The notes below the pieces were generated by a model. The model saw only the letters and a list, made by a program, of their open reading frames with translations, was not told the origin of the DNA and made no database searches. DNA of 64,000 nt. Source: Streptomyces sp. NBC_00690. GTDB lineage: Bacteria > Actinomycetota > Actinomycetes > Streptomycetales > Streptomycetaceae. Position numbers and translations under genes: made by a program. Shown here piece by piece: positions 25,685 to 34,048 of the stretch (position 1 is its first letter; the number at the start of each line of letters is the position of its first letter). The stretch lies in assembly GCF_036226685.1 (NCBI RefSeq), contig NZ_CP109009.1:5421501-5485500 (forward strand), read 5' to 3'.

Positions 25685-25802
25685 AGGACACCAGTGTGAG
25701 GCATTGACCCGTGAAGGGGACCCGTCGGGTGTCCGGTAGCTCTGGAATCATTGCTCAACTACGCTGCGTACTCGTCCGATTACTACCCCAGGCGGGATTT
25801 TC

Positions 25803-26204
25803 ATGGCACGTCACGCAGCTCCCCACCCTCGTCGGCGCCTCGCATACGGCGCCGGCCTGACCGTTGCGGCAGCAGCCGCGGCCCTCGGCGCAGGGGGCAC
25901 CGCACAGGCGGCGCCCGCCGCCCCGGTGGCACCGGTGGGACTCGACACCCTCGACACGGCCCTGCCCGGCAGCGGGGTGACCGGGGCACTCACCAACTCG
26001 GTCTCCGGGATCGGCTACCTCAAGCACCTCCAGCTCAACCCGCTGGCGAAGACCGGGGTCGACCCGCTGGCCAACGGAGTGGGGACGCAGATCGCCGACT
26101 TCAAGCCGATCGGTACGGACCTGGTCACGGGTCCGCTCTCCGACGGCGGATCGCTCACGGATCTGCCGTTGGTCGGGAAGGTCGTCGACGCCCTGCCCCT
26201 GTAG
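25803..26204 (+). CDS. Small secreted Gly/Leu-rich protein
   Basis: A 133-residue exported protein: MARHAAPHPRRRLAYG, an Ala-rich core and an AQA-A cleavage site near residue 37. The mature protein repeats Leu/Asp/Gly patterns (GLDTLDTALPGSGVTGALTNSVSG, NPLAKTGVDPLANGVG, SLTDLPLVGKVVDALPL). No known domain. Similar in style to the protein at 19.2 kb but not clearly homologous. A hairpin terminator follows. Confidence 0.75.
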   Translation: MARHAAPHPRRRLAYGAGLTVAAAAAALGAGGTAQAAPAAPVAPVGLDTLDTALPGSGVTGALTNSVSGIGYLKHLQLNPLAKTGVDPLANGVGTQIADFKPIGTDLVTGPLSDGGSLTDLPLVGKVVDALPL

Positions 26205-26219
26205 GGCAGCAGGAGGAGC

Positions 26220-26247
26220 CCCCTGCCGCCGGACGGGACGGCAGGGG
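26220..26247 (+). terminator. Hairpin terminator of the secreted protein gene
   Basis: Perfect 9-bp arms, 26220-26228 and 26239-26247, ten-nt loop, 14 bp after the stop. Confidence 0.7.
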
Positions 26248-26331
26248 ACTCCCGATCAAGGGGGCGTTCTTACGCCCAGTACGACTGCGCGGGGCCGTCC
26301 GTTCAGTACGACCCTGCGTCAGTGCGTCACG

Positions 26332-27267
26332 TCAGTAGGACGAGCCGGACGTGCCCAGGGCGCCCGTCGGGTGCCAGACCGTCTTGGTCTCCAGGAACGC
26401 CGTCATCCGATGGGTGCCGGGGTCGGCGGCGAGGTCCAGCGGAGCCGGGCGCAGCACCCGCTTGAGGTTCTCGGCGGCGGCGATCTCCAACTCCTTCGCC
26501 AGTGCGGGGTCCGCACCGGTGAGGTCGATCCCGTTGACGTCCAAGTGCGCGGCGAGCGGGGCCGCGATCTCTCCCGTACGACCGGAGAGCACATTGACCA
26601 CTCCGCCCGGCAGATCGGACGTGGCCAGCACCTCGCCGAGGGAGAGGGCGGGCAGCGGGGCGTTCTCGCTGGCGATCACCACGGCGGTGTTGCCGGCGGC
26701 GATCACCGGGGCGACCACCGAGACCAGCCCGAGGAACGACGACTCCTGCGGCGCGAGGACGGCCACCACACCGGTCGGCTCCGGGGTGGAGAGGTTGAAG
26801 TAAGGACCCGCTACCGGGTTCGCCCCGCCCAGGACCTGGGCGAGTTTGTCGGTCCAGCCCGCGTACCAGACCCAGCGGTCGATCGCCGCGTCCACCTGGG
26901 CCGCGGCCTTGGACTTGGACAGCCCTTCCGCGTCCGCCACTTCCCGTACGAACTGTTCGCGGCGGCCCTCCAGCATCTCGGCGATGCGGTAGAGGATCTG
27001 CCCGCGGTTGTACGCGGTCGCGCCCGACCAGCCGCCGAACGCCTTGCGGGCCGCGACCACCGCGTCCCGCGCGTCCTTGCGCGACGACAGCGGGGCGTTG
27101 GCGAGCCAGACGCCCTTGCCGCGGTCCTTCCCCTTGCCCGCCGCGCCAGCGGCGGATGTCCTCGTGGTCACCTCGTACACCCGGCCGCTCTCGGAGCGGG
27201 GGAACTTGCCCCCGACGTACAGCTTGTAGGTCTTGAACACGCTCAGACGGTCATTGCGCTCAGACAT
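26332..27267 (-). CDS. Truncated aldehyde-dehydrogenase-fold protein without the catalytic cysteine
   Basis: A 311-residue protein from ATG 27267, overlapping the stop of the full-length dehydrogenase gene by 8 nt. It aligns with the NAD-binding part of aldehyde dehydrogenases (YKLYVGGKFPRSESGRVYEV, RGQILYRIAEMLEGRREQF, PTGVVAVLAPQESSFLGLVSVVAPVIAAGNTAVV, GVVNVLSG). It ends without the GQVCCAG-type catalytic segment or the C-terminal catalytic domain, so it cannot be an ordinary dehydrogenase. The frame looks intact and not decaying, so it may be a stable non-catalytic partner of the upstream enzyme. Third gene of the deoC operon. Confidence 0.85.
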   Translation of the reverse strand: MSERNDRLSVFKTYKLYVGGKFPRSESGRVYEVTTRTSAAGAAGKGKDRGKGVWLANAPLSSRKDARDAVVAARKAFGGWSGATAYNRGQILYRIAEMLEGRREQFVREVADAEGLSKSKAAAQVDAAIDRWVWYAGWTDKLAQVLGGANPVAGPYFNLSTPEPTGVVAVLAPQESSFLGLVSVVAPVIAAGNTAVVIASENAPLPALSLGEVLATSDLPGGVVNVLSGRTGEIAAPLAAHLDVNGIDLTGADPALAKELEIAAAENLKRVLRPAPLDLAADPGTHRMTAFLETKTVWHPTGALGTSGSSY

Positions 27268-28696
27268 CGAGGTACGCCTCCAGGCCGTGACGGCCGCCTT
27301 CACGGCCGAAGCCCGACTCCTTGTAGCCGCCGAACGGCGAGGTCGGATCGAACTTGTTGAACGTGTTCGCCCAGACGACACCCGCCCGGAGCTTGCTGGC
27401 CACCGCCAGGATGCGGGAGCCCTTCTCGGTCCAGATGCCGGCCGAGAGCCCGTACTGGCTGTTGTTGGCCTTGGCGACGGCCTCGTCCGGCGTGCGGAAC
27501 GTCAGTACGGAGAGCACCGGGCCGAAGATTTCGTCACGGGCGACGGTGTGCGCCTGCGTCACGTTCGTGAACAGCGTGGGCGCGAACCAGTAGCCGGACG
27601 ACGGCAGCTCGCAGGGTGCGGACCAGCGCTCGGCGCCCTCCGCCTCACCCGTTTCGGCGAGTGCGGTGATCCGGGCCAGTTGCTGGGCCGAGTTGATCGC
27701 CCCGATGTCGGTGTTCTTGTCGAGCGGGTCGCCGAGGCGCAGTGTGGAGAGCCGGCGCTTCAGGGAGTCCAGCACCTCTTCCTGTACGGACTCCTGGACC
27801 AGCAGCCGGGAGCCCGCACAGCAGACCTGGCCCTGGTTGAAGAAGATGCCGTTGACGATGCCCTCGACCGCCTGGTCGACGGGTGCGTCGTCGAAGACGA
27901 TGTTCGCGCCCTTGCCGCCGAGTTCCAGCGTCAGCTTCTTGTCCGTACCGGCGAGCTCTCGGGCGATCGCCCGGCCCACCCCGGTCGAGCCGGTGAAGGC
28001 GACCTTGTTGATCCCCGGGTGCTGGACCAGGGCGGTGCCGGTGCGGCCGTCGCCCGTGACGATGTTGACGACGCCCTTCGGCAGCCCCGCCTGACGGCAG
28101 ATGTCCGCGAAGAAGAGGGCCGAAAGGGGCGTGGTCTCGGCGGGCTTCAGCACCACCGTGTTTCCGGTGGCGAGCGCCGGAGCGATCTTCCACGCCAGCA
28201 TCAGCAGCGGGAAGTTCCACGGGATGACCTGGCCGGCGACTCCGAGCGGGCGGGGGTTCGCGCCGTAGCCCGCGTGGTCCAGCTTGTCGGCCCAGCCGGC
28301 GTAGTAGAAGAAGTGGGCGGCGACCAGGGGGAGGTCCGCGTCCCGCGTCTCCTTGATCGGCTTGCCGTTGTCCAGGGTCTCCAGCACGGCCAGCTCACGG
28401 CTGCGCTCCTGGATGATCCGGGCGATGCGGAACAGGTACTTCGCCCGCTCGGCACCGGGCAGCGCCGACCACTTCTCGAATGCCTTGCGGGCGGCCTTCA
28501 CGGCCCGGTCGACGTCTTCGGCGTTGGCCTGGACGTACTCCGCGAGGACTTCCTCGGTGGCGGGGGAGACGGTCTTGTTCCGGTCCGCGCCCGTGGACTC
28601 GACGAACTCACCGTCGATGAACAGCCCGTACGAGGGGGCGATGTCGACGATCGCCCGTGATTCGGGGGCGGGGGCGTACTCAAAGGGCTTGGTCAT
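27260..28696 (-). CDS. Aldehyde dehydrogenase of the deoC operon
   Basis: A 478-residue NAD(P)-dependent aldehyde dehydrogenase from ATG 28696, six bp after the deoC stop. Motifs are complete: PWNFPLLMLAWKIAPALATGNTVVLKPAE, FTGSTGVGRAIA, catalytic Glu in LELGGKGAN, and catalytic Cys in NQGQVCCAGSR. Because DeoC releases acetaldehyde plus glyceraldehyde-3-phosphate, the most natural substrate is acetaldehyde, oxidised to acetate; this is inferred from context. The gene is co-transcribed with deoC under an exact copy of the nucleoside operator. Confidence 0.92.
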   Translation of the reverse strand: MTKPFEYAPAPESRAIVDIAPSYGLFIDGEFVESTGADRNKTVSPATEEVLAEYVQANAEDVDRAVKAARKAFEKWSALPGAERAKYLFRIARIIQERSRELAVLETLDNGKPIKETRDADLPLVAAHFFYYAGWADKLDHAGYGANPRPLGVAGQVIPWNFPLLMLAWKIAPALATGNTVVLKPAETTPLSALFFADICRQAGLPKGVVNIVTGDGRTGTALVQHPGINKVAFTGSTGVGRAIARELAGTDKKLTLELGGKGANIVFDDAPVDQAVEGIVNGIFFNQGQVCCAGSRLLVQESVQEEVLDSLKRRLSTLRLGDPLDKNTDIGAINSAQQLARITALAETGEAEGAERWSAPCELPSSGYWFAPTLFTNVTQAHTVARDEIFGPVLSVLTFRTPDEAVAKANNSQYGLSAGIWTEKGSRILAVASKLRAGVVWANTFNKFDPTSPFGGYKESGFGREGGRHGLEAYLDV

Positions 28697-28702
28697 GTCC
28701 GC

Positions 28703-29656
28703 TCAGTCCACAGTCACGTAGTCGGGGCCGGAGTAGCGGCCGGTGGCCAGCTTCTGGCGCTGCATCAGCAGATCGTTCAGCAGGCTGGAGGCGCCGAAGC
28801 GGAACCAGTGGTTATCCAGCCAGTCCGCGCCGACGGTCTCGTTGACCAGGACGAGGAACTTGATCGCGTCCTTGGTGGTGCGGATGCCGCCAGCGGGCTT
28901 CACTCCCACCTGTACCCCGGTCTGCTGCCGGAAGTCGCGCACGGCCTCCAGCATGAGCAGGGTGTTGGAGGGGGTGGCGTTGACCGCGACCTTGCCGGTC
29001 GACGTCTTGATGAAGTCGGCGCCCGCGATCATCCCGAGCCAGGAGGCGCGACGGATGTTGTCGTACGTGGAGAGCTCGCCGGTCTCGAAGATGACCTTCA
29101 GCCGGGCCGACCCCGAGGCTTCCTTGACCGCGCGGATCTCGTCGTAGACCTTCAGGTATTTCCCCGCGAGGAAGGCACCGCGGTCGATGACCATGTCGAT
29201 CTCGTCCGCCCCGGCCGCGACGGCGTCCCGTGTGTCCGCCAGCTTCACATCGAGCGCCGCCCGACCGGCGGGGAACGCCGTGGCGACGGAGGCGACCTTG
29301 ACGGCGGAGCCCTTCAGGGTCTCCTTGGCGGTGGCGACCATGTCCGGATAGACACAGACGGCGGCGGTGGCAGGCGTGTCCCGGTCGGTCGGATCGGGTC
29401 GTACGGCCTTGGCGGCGAGGGAGCGCACCTTGCCGGGGGTGTCGGCGCCTTCGAGCGTGGTGAGGTCGATCATCGAGATGGCGAGATCGATCGCGTACGC
29501 CTTGGCCGTGGTCTTGATCGACCTGGTCCCGAGGGAGGCGGCCCGGGCTTCGAGACCGACGGGGTCGACACCGGGCAGTCCATGAAGGAACCGGCGAAGT
29601 GCCTGGTCGGAGGCGGTGACGTCCGGGAGGGCGAGGGTATTGGTGGACATGCTCAC
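28703..29656 (-). CDS. deoC: Deoxyribose-phosphate aldolase
   Basis: A class I aldolase cleaving 2-deoxyribose-5-phosphate to acetaldehyde and glyceraldehyde-3-phosphate. The listed GTG 29656 (317 aa) begins six nt after the -10 TATGCT, which suggests a leaderless message; ATG 29650 (315 aa) two codons later is the alternative. Catalytic features include the Schiff-base Lys in DFIKTSTGK and the second Lys in VGVKPAGGIRTTKDA; the Asp of VCVYPDMV is also visible. First gene of a three-gene operon with two aldehyde-dehydrogenase-type genes. It completes the deoxynucleoside degradation route started by DeoA and the purine phosphorylase. Confidence 0.94.
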   Translation of the reverse strand: MSMSTNTLALPDVTASDQALRRFLHGLPGVDPVGLEARAASLGTRSIKTTAKAYAIDLAISMIDLTTLEGADTPGKVRSLAAKAVRPDPTDRDTPATAAVCVYPDMVATAKETLKGSAVKVASVATAFPAGRAALDVKLADTRDAVAAGADEIDMVIDRGAFLAGKYLKVYDEIRAVKEASGSARLKVIFETGELSTYDNIRRASWLGMIAGADFIKTSTGKVAVNATPSNTLLMLEAVRDFRQQTGVQVGVKPAGGIRTTKDAIKFLVLVNETVGADWLDNHWFRFGASSLLNDLLMQRQKLATGRYSGPDYVTVD

Positions 29657-29662
29657 CAGATG

Positions 29663-29668
29663 AGCATA
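29663..29668 (-). promoter_or_regulatory. -10 element of the deoC operon
   Basis: TATGCT on the minus strand, two bp downstream of the operator and six nt before GTG 29656. Confidence 0.55.
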
Positions 29669-29669
29669 T

Positions 29670-29681
29670 CTACGCGCGTAG
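29670..29681. promoter_or_regulatory. Nucleoside-regulon operator, copy 5 (deoC operon)
   Basis: An exact CTACGCGCGTAG palindrome placed immediately upstream of the deoC -10, as at add. Confidence 0.87.
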
Positions 29682-29906
29682 CGGCCTGTACAGGGGGGTG
29701 GGGGTGATTCGGGGCCGTTCGTGAGGGCGGGGGGCCGCCGTCCGGCAGGGGTCGGGTCTCGGTACCCGCCCGCACGGGAACTGGTTGTCCGGCGGTTCAT
29801 TTCGACGGCCGGGAACGACCGATGTGATGTGCAACCTTCTACCAGTTTCGTTGGTCTCTCGCATGAACGTGAAGATCGTTGATCCGTACCTGTGGGGGGA
29901 ACCACC

Positions 29907-31397
29907 TTGCGCAAGCGCACGCTCGTCACCGCGATCGCCGTGACGTCCGCCTGTCTCGCCGGCACCATCACACCCGCCATCGCCGCCCCGGCCGCGGCCC
30001 CGGCGCCCGCGAAGAACTCGGCGGACTTCAACCGCGACGGCTACCGCGACCTGGTCATCACCGCGCCGACGAACGCGCTGGCCGGTGCACCTGCGGGGGG
30101 CGGCGCGGTCGTCGTGCTCTACGGCTCCGCCAAGGGCGTCGACCCGGCCAAGCGCCAGATCATCAGCCAGGAGAGCACGGGGGTTCCCGGATCCTCCGAG
30201 TACGCCGACCGCTTCGGCACCCGGACGGCCTCCGGGGACTACGACGGGGACGGCTACGCCGACCTGGCCGTCTCCATCAACGGCGAGGACATGACCATCG
30301 GCGGTGTCTACCGCCGCAACGCCGGTCAGATCGTGATCGTCTGGGGTGGAAAGAACGGGCTCGTCAAGCACGGCACCACGACGGTGAAGCAACTCCCGAT
30401 CACCGGCGCCGACGTCCGCCGCGGCAGCGCGCTCGCGGCCGGTGACTTCAACGGCGACGGCAAGACCGATCTGGCGACCGGCGACTACAGCCAGGGCCGC
30501 GGCGGCGAAGTGCTCTACGGACCCATCACCCGCCAGGGCCAGCCGAAGTCCACCATCAACCTCGGGCTGAAGGACGGCCAGCCCTATGTGCACCCCTCGC
30601 TCGACAGCGGCGATGTGACCGGTGACGGCATCTCCGACCTGGTGGTTCAGGTCTATTCGGGTGCGGGCACCCTCAGCCGCATCGAGGTCCACCGGGGCAC
30701 CAAGAAGGGGCTGATCAGGACCGGCAACCTCAAGGACGCCCAGGGGAAGCTGTTGGAGAGCTTCGGCGCGGGGCGCACCGCCGTCGGCGACCTCGACAAG
30801 GACGGACACGCGGACATCGTCATCGGCCAGCGACACATCTCCCCCGCGGGGCTCAAGGCCGTGGGGCAGATCACCGTCGTCTACGGGGGCAAGAACGGCC
30901 AGTCGACGGACCGGCCCGTACAGGTGCTCTCCCCGGACACCGAGGGCGTCCCGGGCGTCGGCGAGGACTACGACGGCTTCGGTCAGTCCGTGGCGGTCGA
31001 CGACATCAACGGCGACGGTTACGCGGACGTGGCGGTCGGCGCCACGGCCGACTACGACGAGGGCCCTCGTGCCGGCGAGGTGACCACCCTCTTCGGATCC
31101 GCGCAGGGGCTCACCGGTGCAGGTAGCCAGGTCTACGACCAGGCCGCCCTCGGCACGGCCGGCAACCACATCTACGACCTGTTCGGTGCCGAGGTGAAGC
31201 TGACGGACCTCAACGGCGACCGCCGTGCAGAGCTCCTCGTCGGCGCCCCCAAGGCGAACAAGGACCAGGGGCGGATCTCGCTGCTGCCCGGTTCTGCGAC
31301 GGGCAGCACCGTGGTCGGTGCCAAGGTGTTCGGCCCCACCGACGTGGGTCTCCCCGGATATGCGGAGAACGGGTTCGGCTGGTCGTTCGGCGAGTAA
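29907..31397 (+). CDS. Secreted FG-GAP (integrin-alpha-like) repeat protein
   Basis: A 496-residue exported protein from TTG 29907, chosen because GGGGGGA lies six nt upstream and the signal peptide then starts with LRKRTLVTAIAV and ends near AIA-AP (residue ~26). Seven FG-GAP/EF-like calcium loops are visible: DFNRDGYRD, DYDGDGYAD, DFNGDGKTD, DVTGDGISD, DLDKDGHAD, DINGDGYAD and the decayed DLNGDRRAE. They suggest a seven-bladed beta-propeller binding calcium outside the cell. The ligand is unknown. A strong terminator follows and the Tn3 remnant starts right behind it. Confidence 0.9.
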   Translation: MRKRTLVTAIAVTSACLAGTITPAIAAPAAAPAPAKNSADFNRDGYRDLVITAPTNALAGAPAGGGAVVVLYGSAKGVDPAKRQIISQESTGVPGSSEYADRFGTRTASGDYDGDGYADLAVSINGEDMTIGGVYRRNAGQIVIVWGGKNGLVKHGTTTVKQLPITGADVRRGSALAAGDFNGDGKTDLATGDYSQGRGGEVLYGPITRQGQPKSTINLGLKDGQPYVHPSLDSGDVTGDGISDLVVQVYSGAGTLSRIEVHRGTKKGLIRTGNLKDAQGKLLESFGAGRTAVGDLDKDGHADIVIGQRHISPAGLKAVGQITVVYGGKNGQSTDRPVQVLSPDTEGVPGVGEDYDGFGQSVAVDDINGDGYADVAVGATADYDEGPRAGEVTTLFGSAQGLTGAGSQVYDQAALGTAGNHIYDLFGAEVKLTDLNGDRRAELLVGAPKANKDQGRISLLPGSATGSTVVGAKVFGPTDVGLPGYAENGFGWSFGE

Positions 31398-31411
31398 GGG
31401 CTTCGGCACTT

Positions 31412-31452
31412 CGCCGTGCCCCCGACCCGTGTGCCGGGTCGGGGGCACGGCG
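31412..31452 (+). terminator. Terminator of the FG-GAP gene
   Basis: 17-bp perfect stem (31412-31428 with 31436-31452), seven-nt loop; lies 15 bp after the stop and 17 bp before the transposon end. Confidence 0.85.
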
Positions 31453-31469
31453 CCTTCGGGACCCGTATT

Positions 31470-31517
31470 GGGGTGTGACCGAGATACGCGCCCAAGGGGC
31501 AACGAGATGATCTTGAA
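31470..31517 (+). repeat. Left terminal inverted repeat of the Tn3-like element
   Basis: Aligns to the right repeat over 48 nt with two substitutions and one one-base gap: it begins GGGGTGTGACCGAGATACG and ends GATGATCTTGAA. Weaker similarity continues for another 12 nt. Confidence 0.9.
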
Positions 31518-31600
31518 CCTGAGTGCTCGTCGCCCGTCACCCATTCGGCCTAGTGTCGTTGGTGGTGATGTTGAGCGTCGTCTGGGGCCTGAGGCGGGTT

Positions 31601-32038
31601 GTGACATCGATTGAACGGACCGCGTATCCACGGTTCAAGCGACTGATCACCGCGCATGAGCTGCATCTGTTCTTCTCCCCGAGCCGCGATGAGTTGGAGT
31701 GGGCGTCCGATGCCACGGACTGTGATGAGCATCTGCTGGCGCTGATGCTGAAGTCGTACCGGCTGCGGGCAGGGCCCAAGCGGCTGCTGGAGGAGCGTGA
31801 CGGCGACGGGACGGTGCTGTTCAACCGGCTGAAGAAGCCCGCCAAGGGCCCTACTTGGTCGCACTTCAAGAACCTGACCAAGCGTCTGGAATGGCTGGAC
31901 GAGCTCGGCGACACCGACGCGTGTGGCGACGAAGATCAAGAAGGCCAAGGCGGCCCGGCCCAGGAGGCGCTCACGAAGGCCGCGGCCATGACCGCCGACG
32001 CCCGCCAGGCGCTTCAGGGGCCTGGACCCGCTACATGA
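31601..32038 (+). pseudogene. Tn3-family transposase remnant (DUF4158 N-terminus)
   Basis: From GTG 31601 the frame reads TSIERTAYPRFKRLITAHEL, followed by LHLFFSPSRDELEWA and DEHLLALMLKSY, the characteristic N-terminus of Tn3 transposases (DUF4158). An internal deletion then joins it to RLRAGPKRLLEE, a later part of the same domain that ends with WSHFKNLTKRLEWLDELGDTDA. After that the frame degenerates, and the ~800-residue catalytic part is absent. A fragment of about 145 residues out of ~1,000 remains, so this is a dead transposase. It defines the family of the island. Confidence 0.85.
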
Positions 32039-32131
32039 GCAGGGTCTGACCGCTGCCGGCCTCGATCAGGCCGCTTGACCCCACGCTCTCGCCTATGCGG
32101 CCCGCCCCTTTTGGATCGAGATGCGGGTCGG

Positions 32132-33208
32132 CTATGTGGTGGGCCGCAGAAAGCCGACGATGGCCTCCTTTTCCATGTCGATAGCCTGCTCGATCTGAGG
32201 CGGGACAGGTTCGAAGGCATCCACCTGGATGGAGCGCGAGCCGGGACCACGGCTCCAGGTGGCGATGGCCAGGCCATCGGCGATGACGGTGGGGCGGATG
32301 AGGCCGCCTCCTGGCCAGACACGGGCCTGGTGGAGAGCGGGGACGGATGCCTCGCGGGTGCGGTAGCCGATCAGGTAGTTGTCGTAGGCGGGCAGCATGC
32401 GAACGTCCGGGGTGTCAGACGGGCTTGGGAGTTCTTTCACCCGCCCGGCGAGCATGGTCAATGCGTCGTACTCGGTGATCACGCCGGATTCCGCCAGCAT
32501 TTTCCAGGCCCTGCGGGCCCAGGTGACTGGCAGTCCGGACCAGGCGGCGAAGTCCTCCAAGGTGGCGGGGGCGTGCGCGGCCAGGTACCGGCGGGCCAGC
32601 TCGGCGAGAGCATCGTCGCCCTCACACCGGAAGCGCCCGTTGGTGGGCAGCCAGTCGTCGAGCAGTACATACGTGGCCTCACCGGCGCGCTGCGGGCCGT
32701 GACAGAGGACGCCGGTGAGTGCCGCGTGGCGGATCAGGTGGAAGGGCGCCTGCCCGTCCGGCGGAATACCGAGGGCGGTGAGACGCTCGGTCAGCTCGGC
32801 CCGGGTAAGCGGGCCGAGCGCGGCAAGAACGCGCCGGATGAGTTGGTCGGAGCGCTGGCGCAGATCATCGCCCAGGCCCAGCTGCTGGTAGCGGCGGCTG
32901 GTTGCGGCAAGGATCCGCGGGGACAGCAACGGCAACACCCAGCGGGCATCGTCGCCGGGGATGGTGTGCAGGGTGCCGCGCATGTACCAGCCGCGGACGA
33001 TGCTCCGCTCGTCCTCGTATGCCGTGCGGATGGCCTGGGCGGTGATGTCCCGGCCGCGTACCCGGATGCCCAGGTCGGCGGCCGTGGTGTCCTGGGCCTG
33101 GATGGCGAAGACCCGTCGGACGACCGCCTCGGCAGAGTCCTCCTGTGCTCCGCCGGCCAGGGCCTGCGCATAGGCCCGCAGCCTGCGGATGCTCTCCTGG
33201 TCAGGCAT
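32132..33208 (-). CDS. AlkZ-like (HTH_42) DNA glycosylase, likely alkylation/crosslink repair
   Basis: A 358-residue protein of the winged-helix HTH_42 superfamily from ATG 33208. With this start the motif AIQAQD places Gln at residues 37 and 39, the Q-x-Q catalytic pair numbered identically in AlkZ of the azinomycin cluster. Other family features are RGWYMRGTLHTIP near residue 75, several winged-helix modules (LTRAELTERLTALGIP; LEDFAAWSGLPVTWARRAWKML) and a C-terminal beta domain (MLPAYDNYLIGYRTRE). AlkZ/AlkX proteins unhook bulky or crosslinked alkyl-purine adducts. No biosynthetic cluster is nearby, so it is probably a mobile resistance/repair gene carried by the transposon. The exact adduct is unknown. 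Confidence 0.85.
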   Translation of the reverse strand: MPDQESIRRLRAYAQALAGGAQEDSAEAVVRRVFAIQAQDTTAADLGIRVRGRDITAQAIRTAYEDERSIVRGWYMRGTLHTIPGDDARWVLPLLSPRILAATSRRYQQLGLGDDLRQRSDQLIRRVLAALGPLTRAELTERLTALGIPPDGQAPFHLIRHAALTGVLCHGPQRAGEATYVLLDDWLPTNGRFRCEGDDALAELARRYLAAHAPATLEDFAAWSGLPVTWARRAWKMLAESGVITEYDALTMLAGRVKELPSPSDTPDVRMLPAYDNYLIGYRTREASVPALHQARVWPGGGLIRPTVIADGLAIATWSRGPGSRSIQVDAFEPVPPQIEQAIDMEKEAIVGFLRPTT

Positions 33209-33234
33209 CGGGCTGTGCTTCTCGGCCGGCGCGG

Positions 33235-33969
33235 TCAGGAGACGGCCTTGTCGAGGGCGCGGGCGAGTTCGGCGGGCGCGGACAGCATCGGCCAGTGCCC
33301 AGTGGGCAGGTCGAAGCGCCGCCACGGCGGCTGGTTCAGGTAGGCCAGCATCGGCACCCCGGCATCCAGCAGCCCCGTGAAGTCATGGCACGCAACCAGG
33401 ACACGGTCCACACCAGGGCCGGGCTCGGCCTGGCCAGCGAGACGCTGGGTATAGGTGCCGAATGGCTGAGGGGTGGCACGCGAGCGCAGAACGTTCCGCT
33501 GGCCCTCATCGAGCCCGTCGAGGCTGCTGGACAAACCCAGGACCTCAAACGACGGCATCGGTAGCCGCCACCCATCGCCGGAAGCGTCGACCTGCTGGCA
33601 CAGCTGGTCCGCTGCTTGCGGTGGCATGAGGTCGAGCATGCACATGCCTGCGGCGAACGGGGCGCTGTCCACGTAGATCACGCGCTCCAGCCGGTCGCCG
33701 AGACGTCCGGCTGCCCCGGTGACTGGGGCAGCTGCGTAGCTGTGGGCGACCAGCGTGACGTCGCGCAGATCGTGCTCTTCGACGAATCCCGTGATGTCCG
33801 CGATGTGCGTGTCTAGGTCTGTCTGAGGGCCGCCCTGGTCGGCGCGCTCGGCCAGGCCGGTCAGTGTCAGCGGCAGCGCCGTGTGGCCGCGCTCCCGCAG
33901 AGCGCGGGCGGTGTCTTCCCAGGCCCATGCCCCGAGCCAGGCGCCGGGAACGAGTACGAAGGTGGCCAT
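33235..33969 (-). CDS. Alpha/beta hydrolase (esterase/HNL-like), transposon cargo
   Basis: A 244-residue hydrolase from ATG 33969 with GGGAGA upstream. It begins ATFVLVPGAWLGAWAWEDTA (oxyanion region), has the nucleophile elbow AHSYAA with Ser at about residue 77 and the catalytic His in TGHWPM near the C-terminus. This architecture matches small actinobacterial esterases related to hydroxynitrile lyase/salicylate esterase (PF12697). It is divergent from a WYL regulator and lies in front of the AlkZ-like gene on the same strand (26-nt gap), so the two may be co-transcribed. Substrate unknown. Confidence 0.88.
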   Translation of the reverse strand: MATFVLVPGAWLGAWAWEDTARALRERGHTALPLTLTGLAERADQGGPQTDLDTHIADITGFVEEHDLRDVTLVAHSYAAAPVTGAAGRLGDRLERVIYVDSAPFAAGMCMLDLMPPQAADQLCQQVDASGDGWRLPMPSFEVLGLSSSLDGLDEGQRNVLRSRATPQPFGTYTQRLAGQAEPGPGVDRVLVACHDFTGLLDAGVPMLAYLNQPPWRRFDLPTGHWPMLSAPAELARALDKAVS

Positions 33970-33981
33970 GTGATCTCCCAG

Positions 33982-34011
33982 AAGTAGGTGCTGCGGGGAG
34001 CGTAAAGTCAA
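33982..34011 (-). promoter_or_regulatory. Candidate promoter of the hydrolase-AlkZ unit
   Basis: Minus-strand -35 TTGACT (34006-34011), 18-nt spacer, -10 CTACTT (33982-33987). It lies in the 79-bp spacer to the divergent WYL gene, so the WYL protein may act here. Confidence 0.5.
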
Positions 34012-34048
34012 TACAGGACAGAATCCGCCCTGAAATGCTGAGTGATCC

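Noticed and set aside
27233..28660. A 475-residue plus-strand frame opposite the aldehyde dehydrogenase
   Set aside because: It is the GC-skew shadow of a strongly conserved gene; the translation has no domain.
30000..31400. FG-GAP gene as part of the Tn3 cargo
   Set aside because: It lies outside the left repeat and has its own terminator; base composition matches the chromosome.
31523..31600. Upstream extension of the transposase fragment (MLVARHPFGLVSLVVMLS)
   Set aside because: It lies between the terminal repeat and the conserved start TSIERTAYP and does not match Tn3 transposases.
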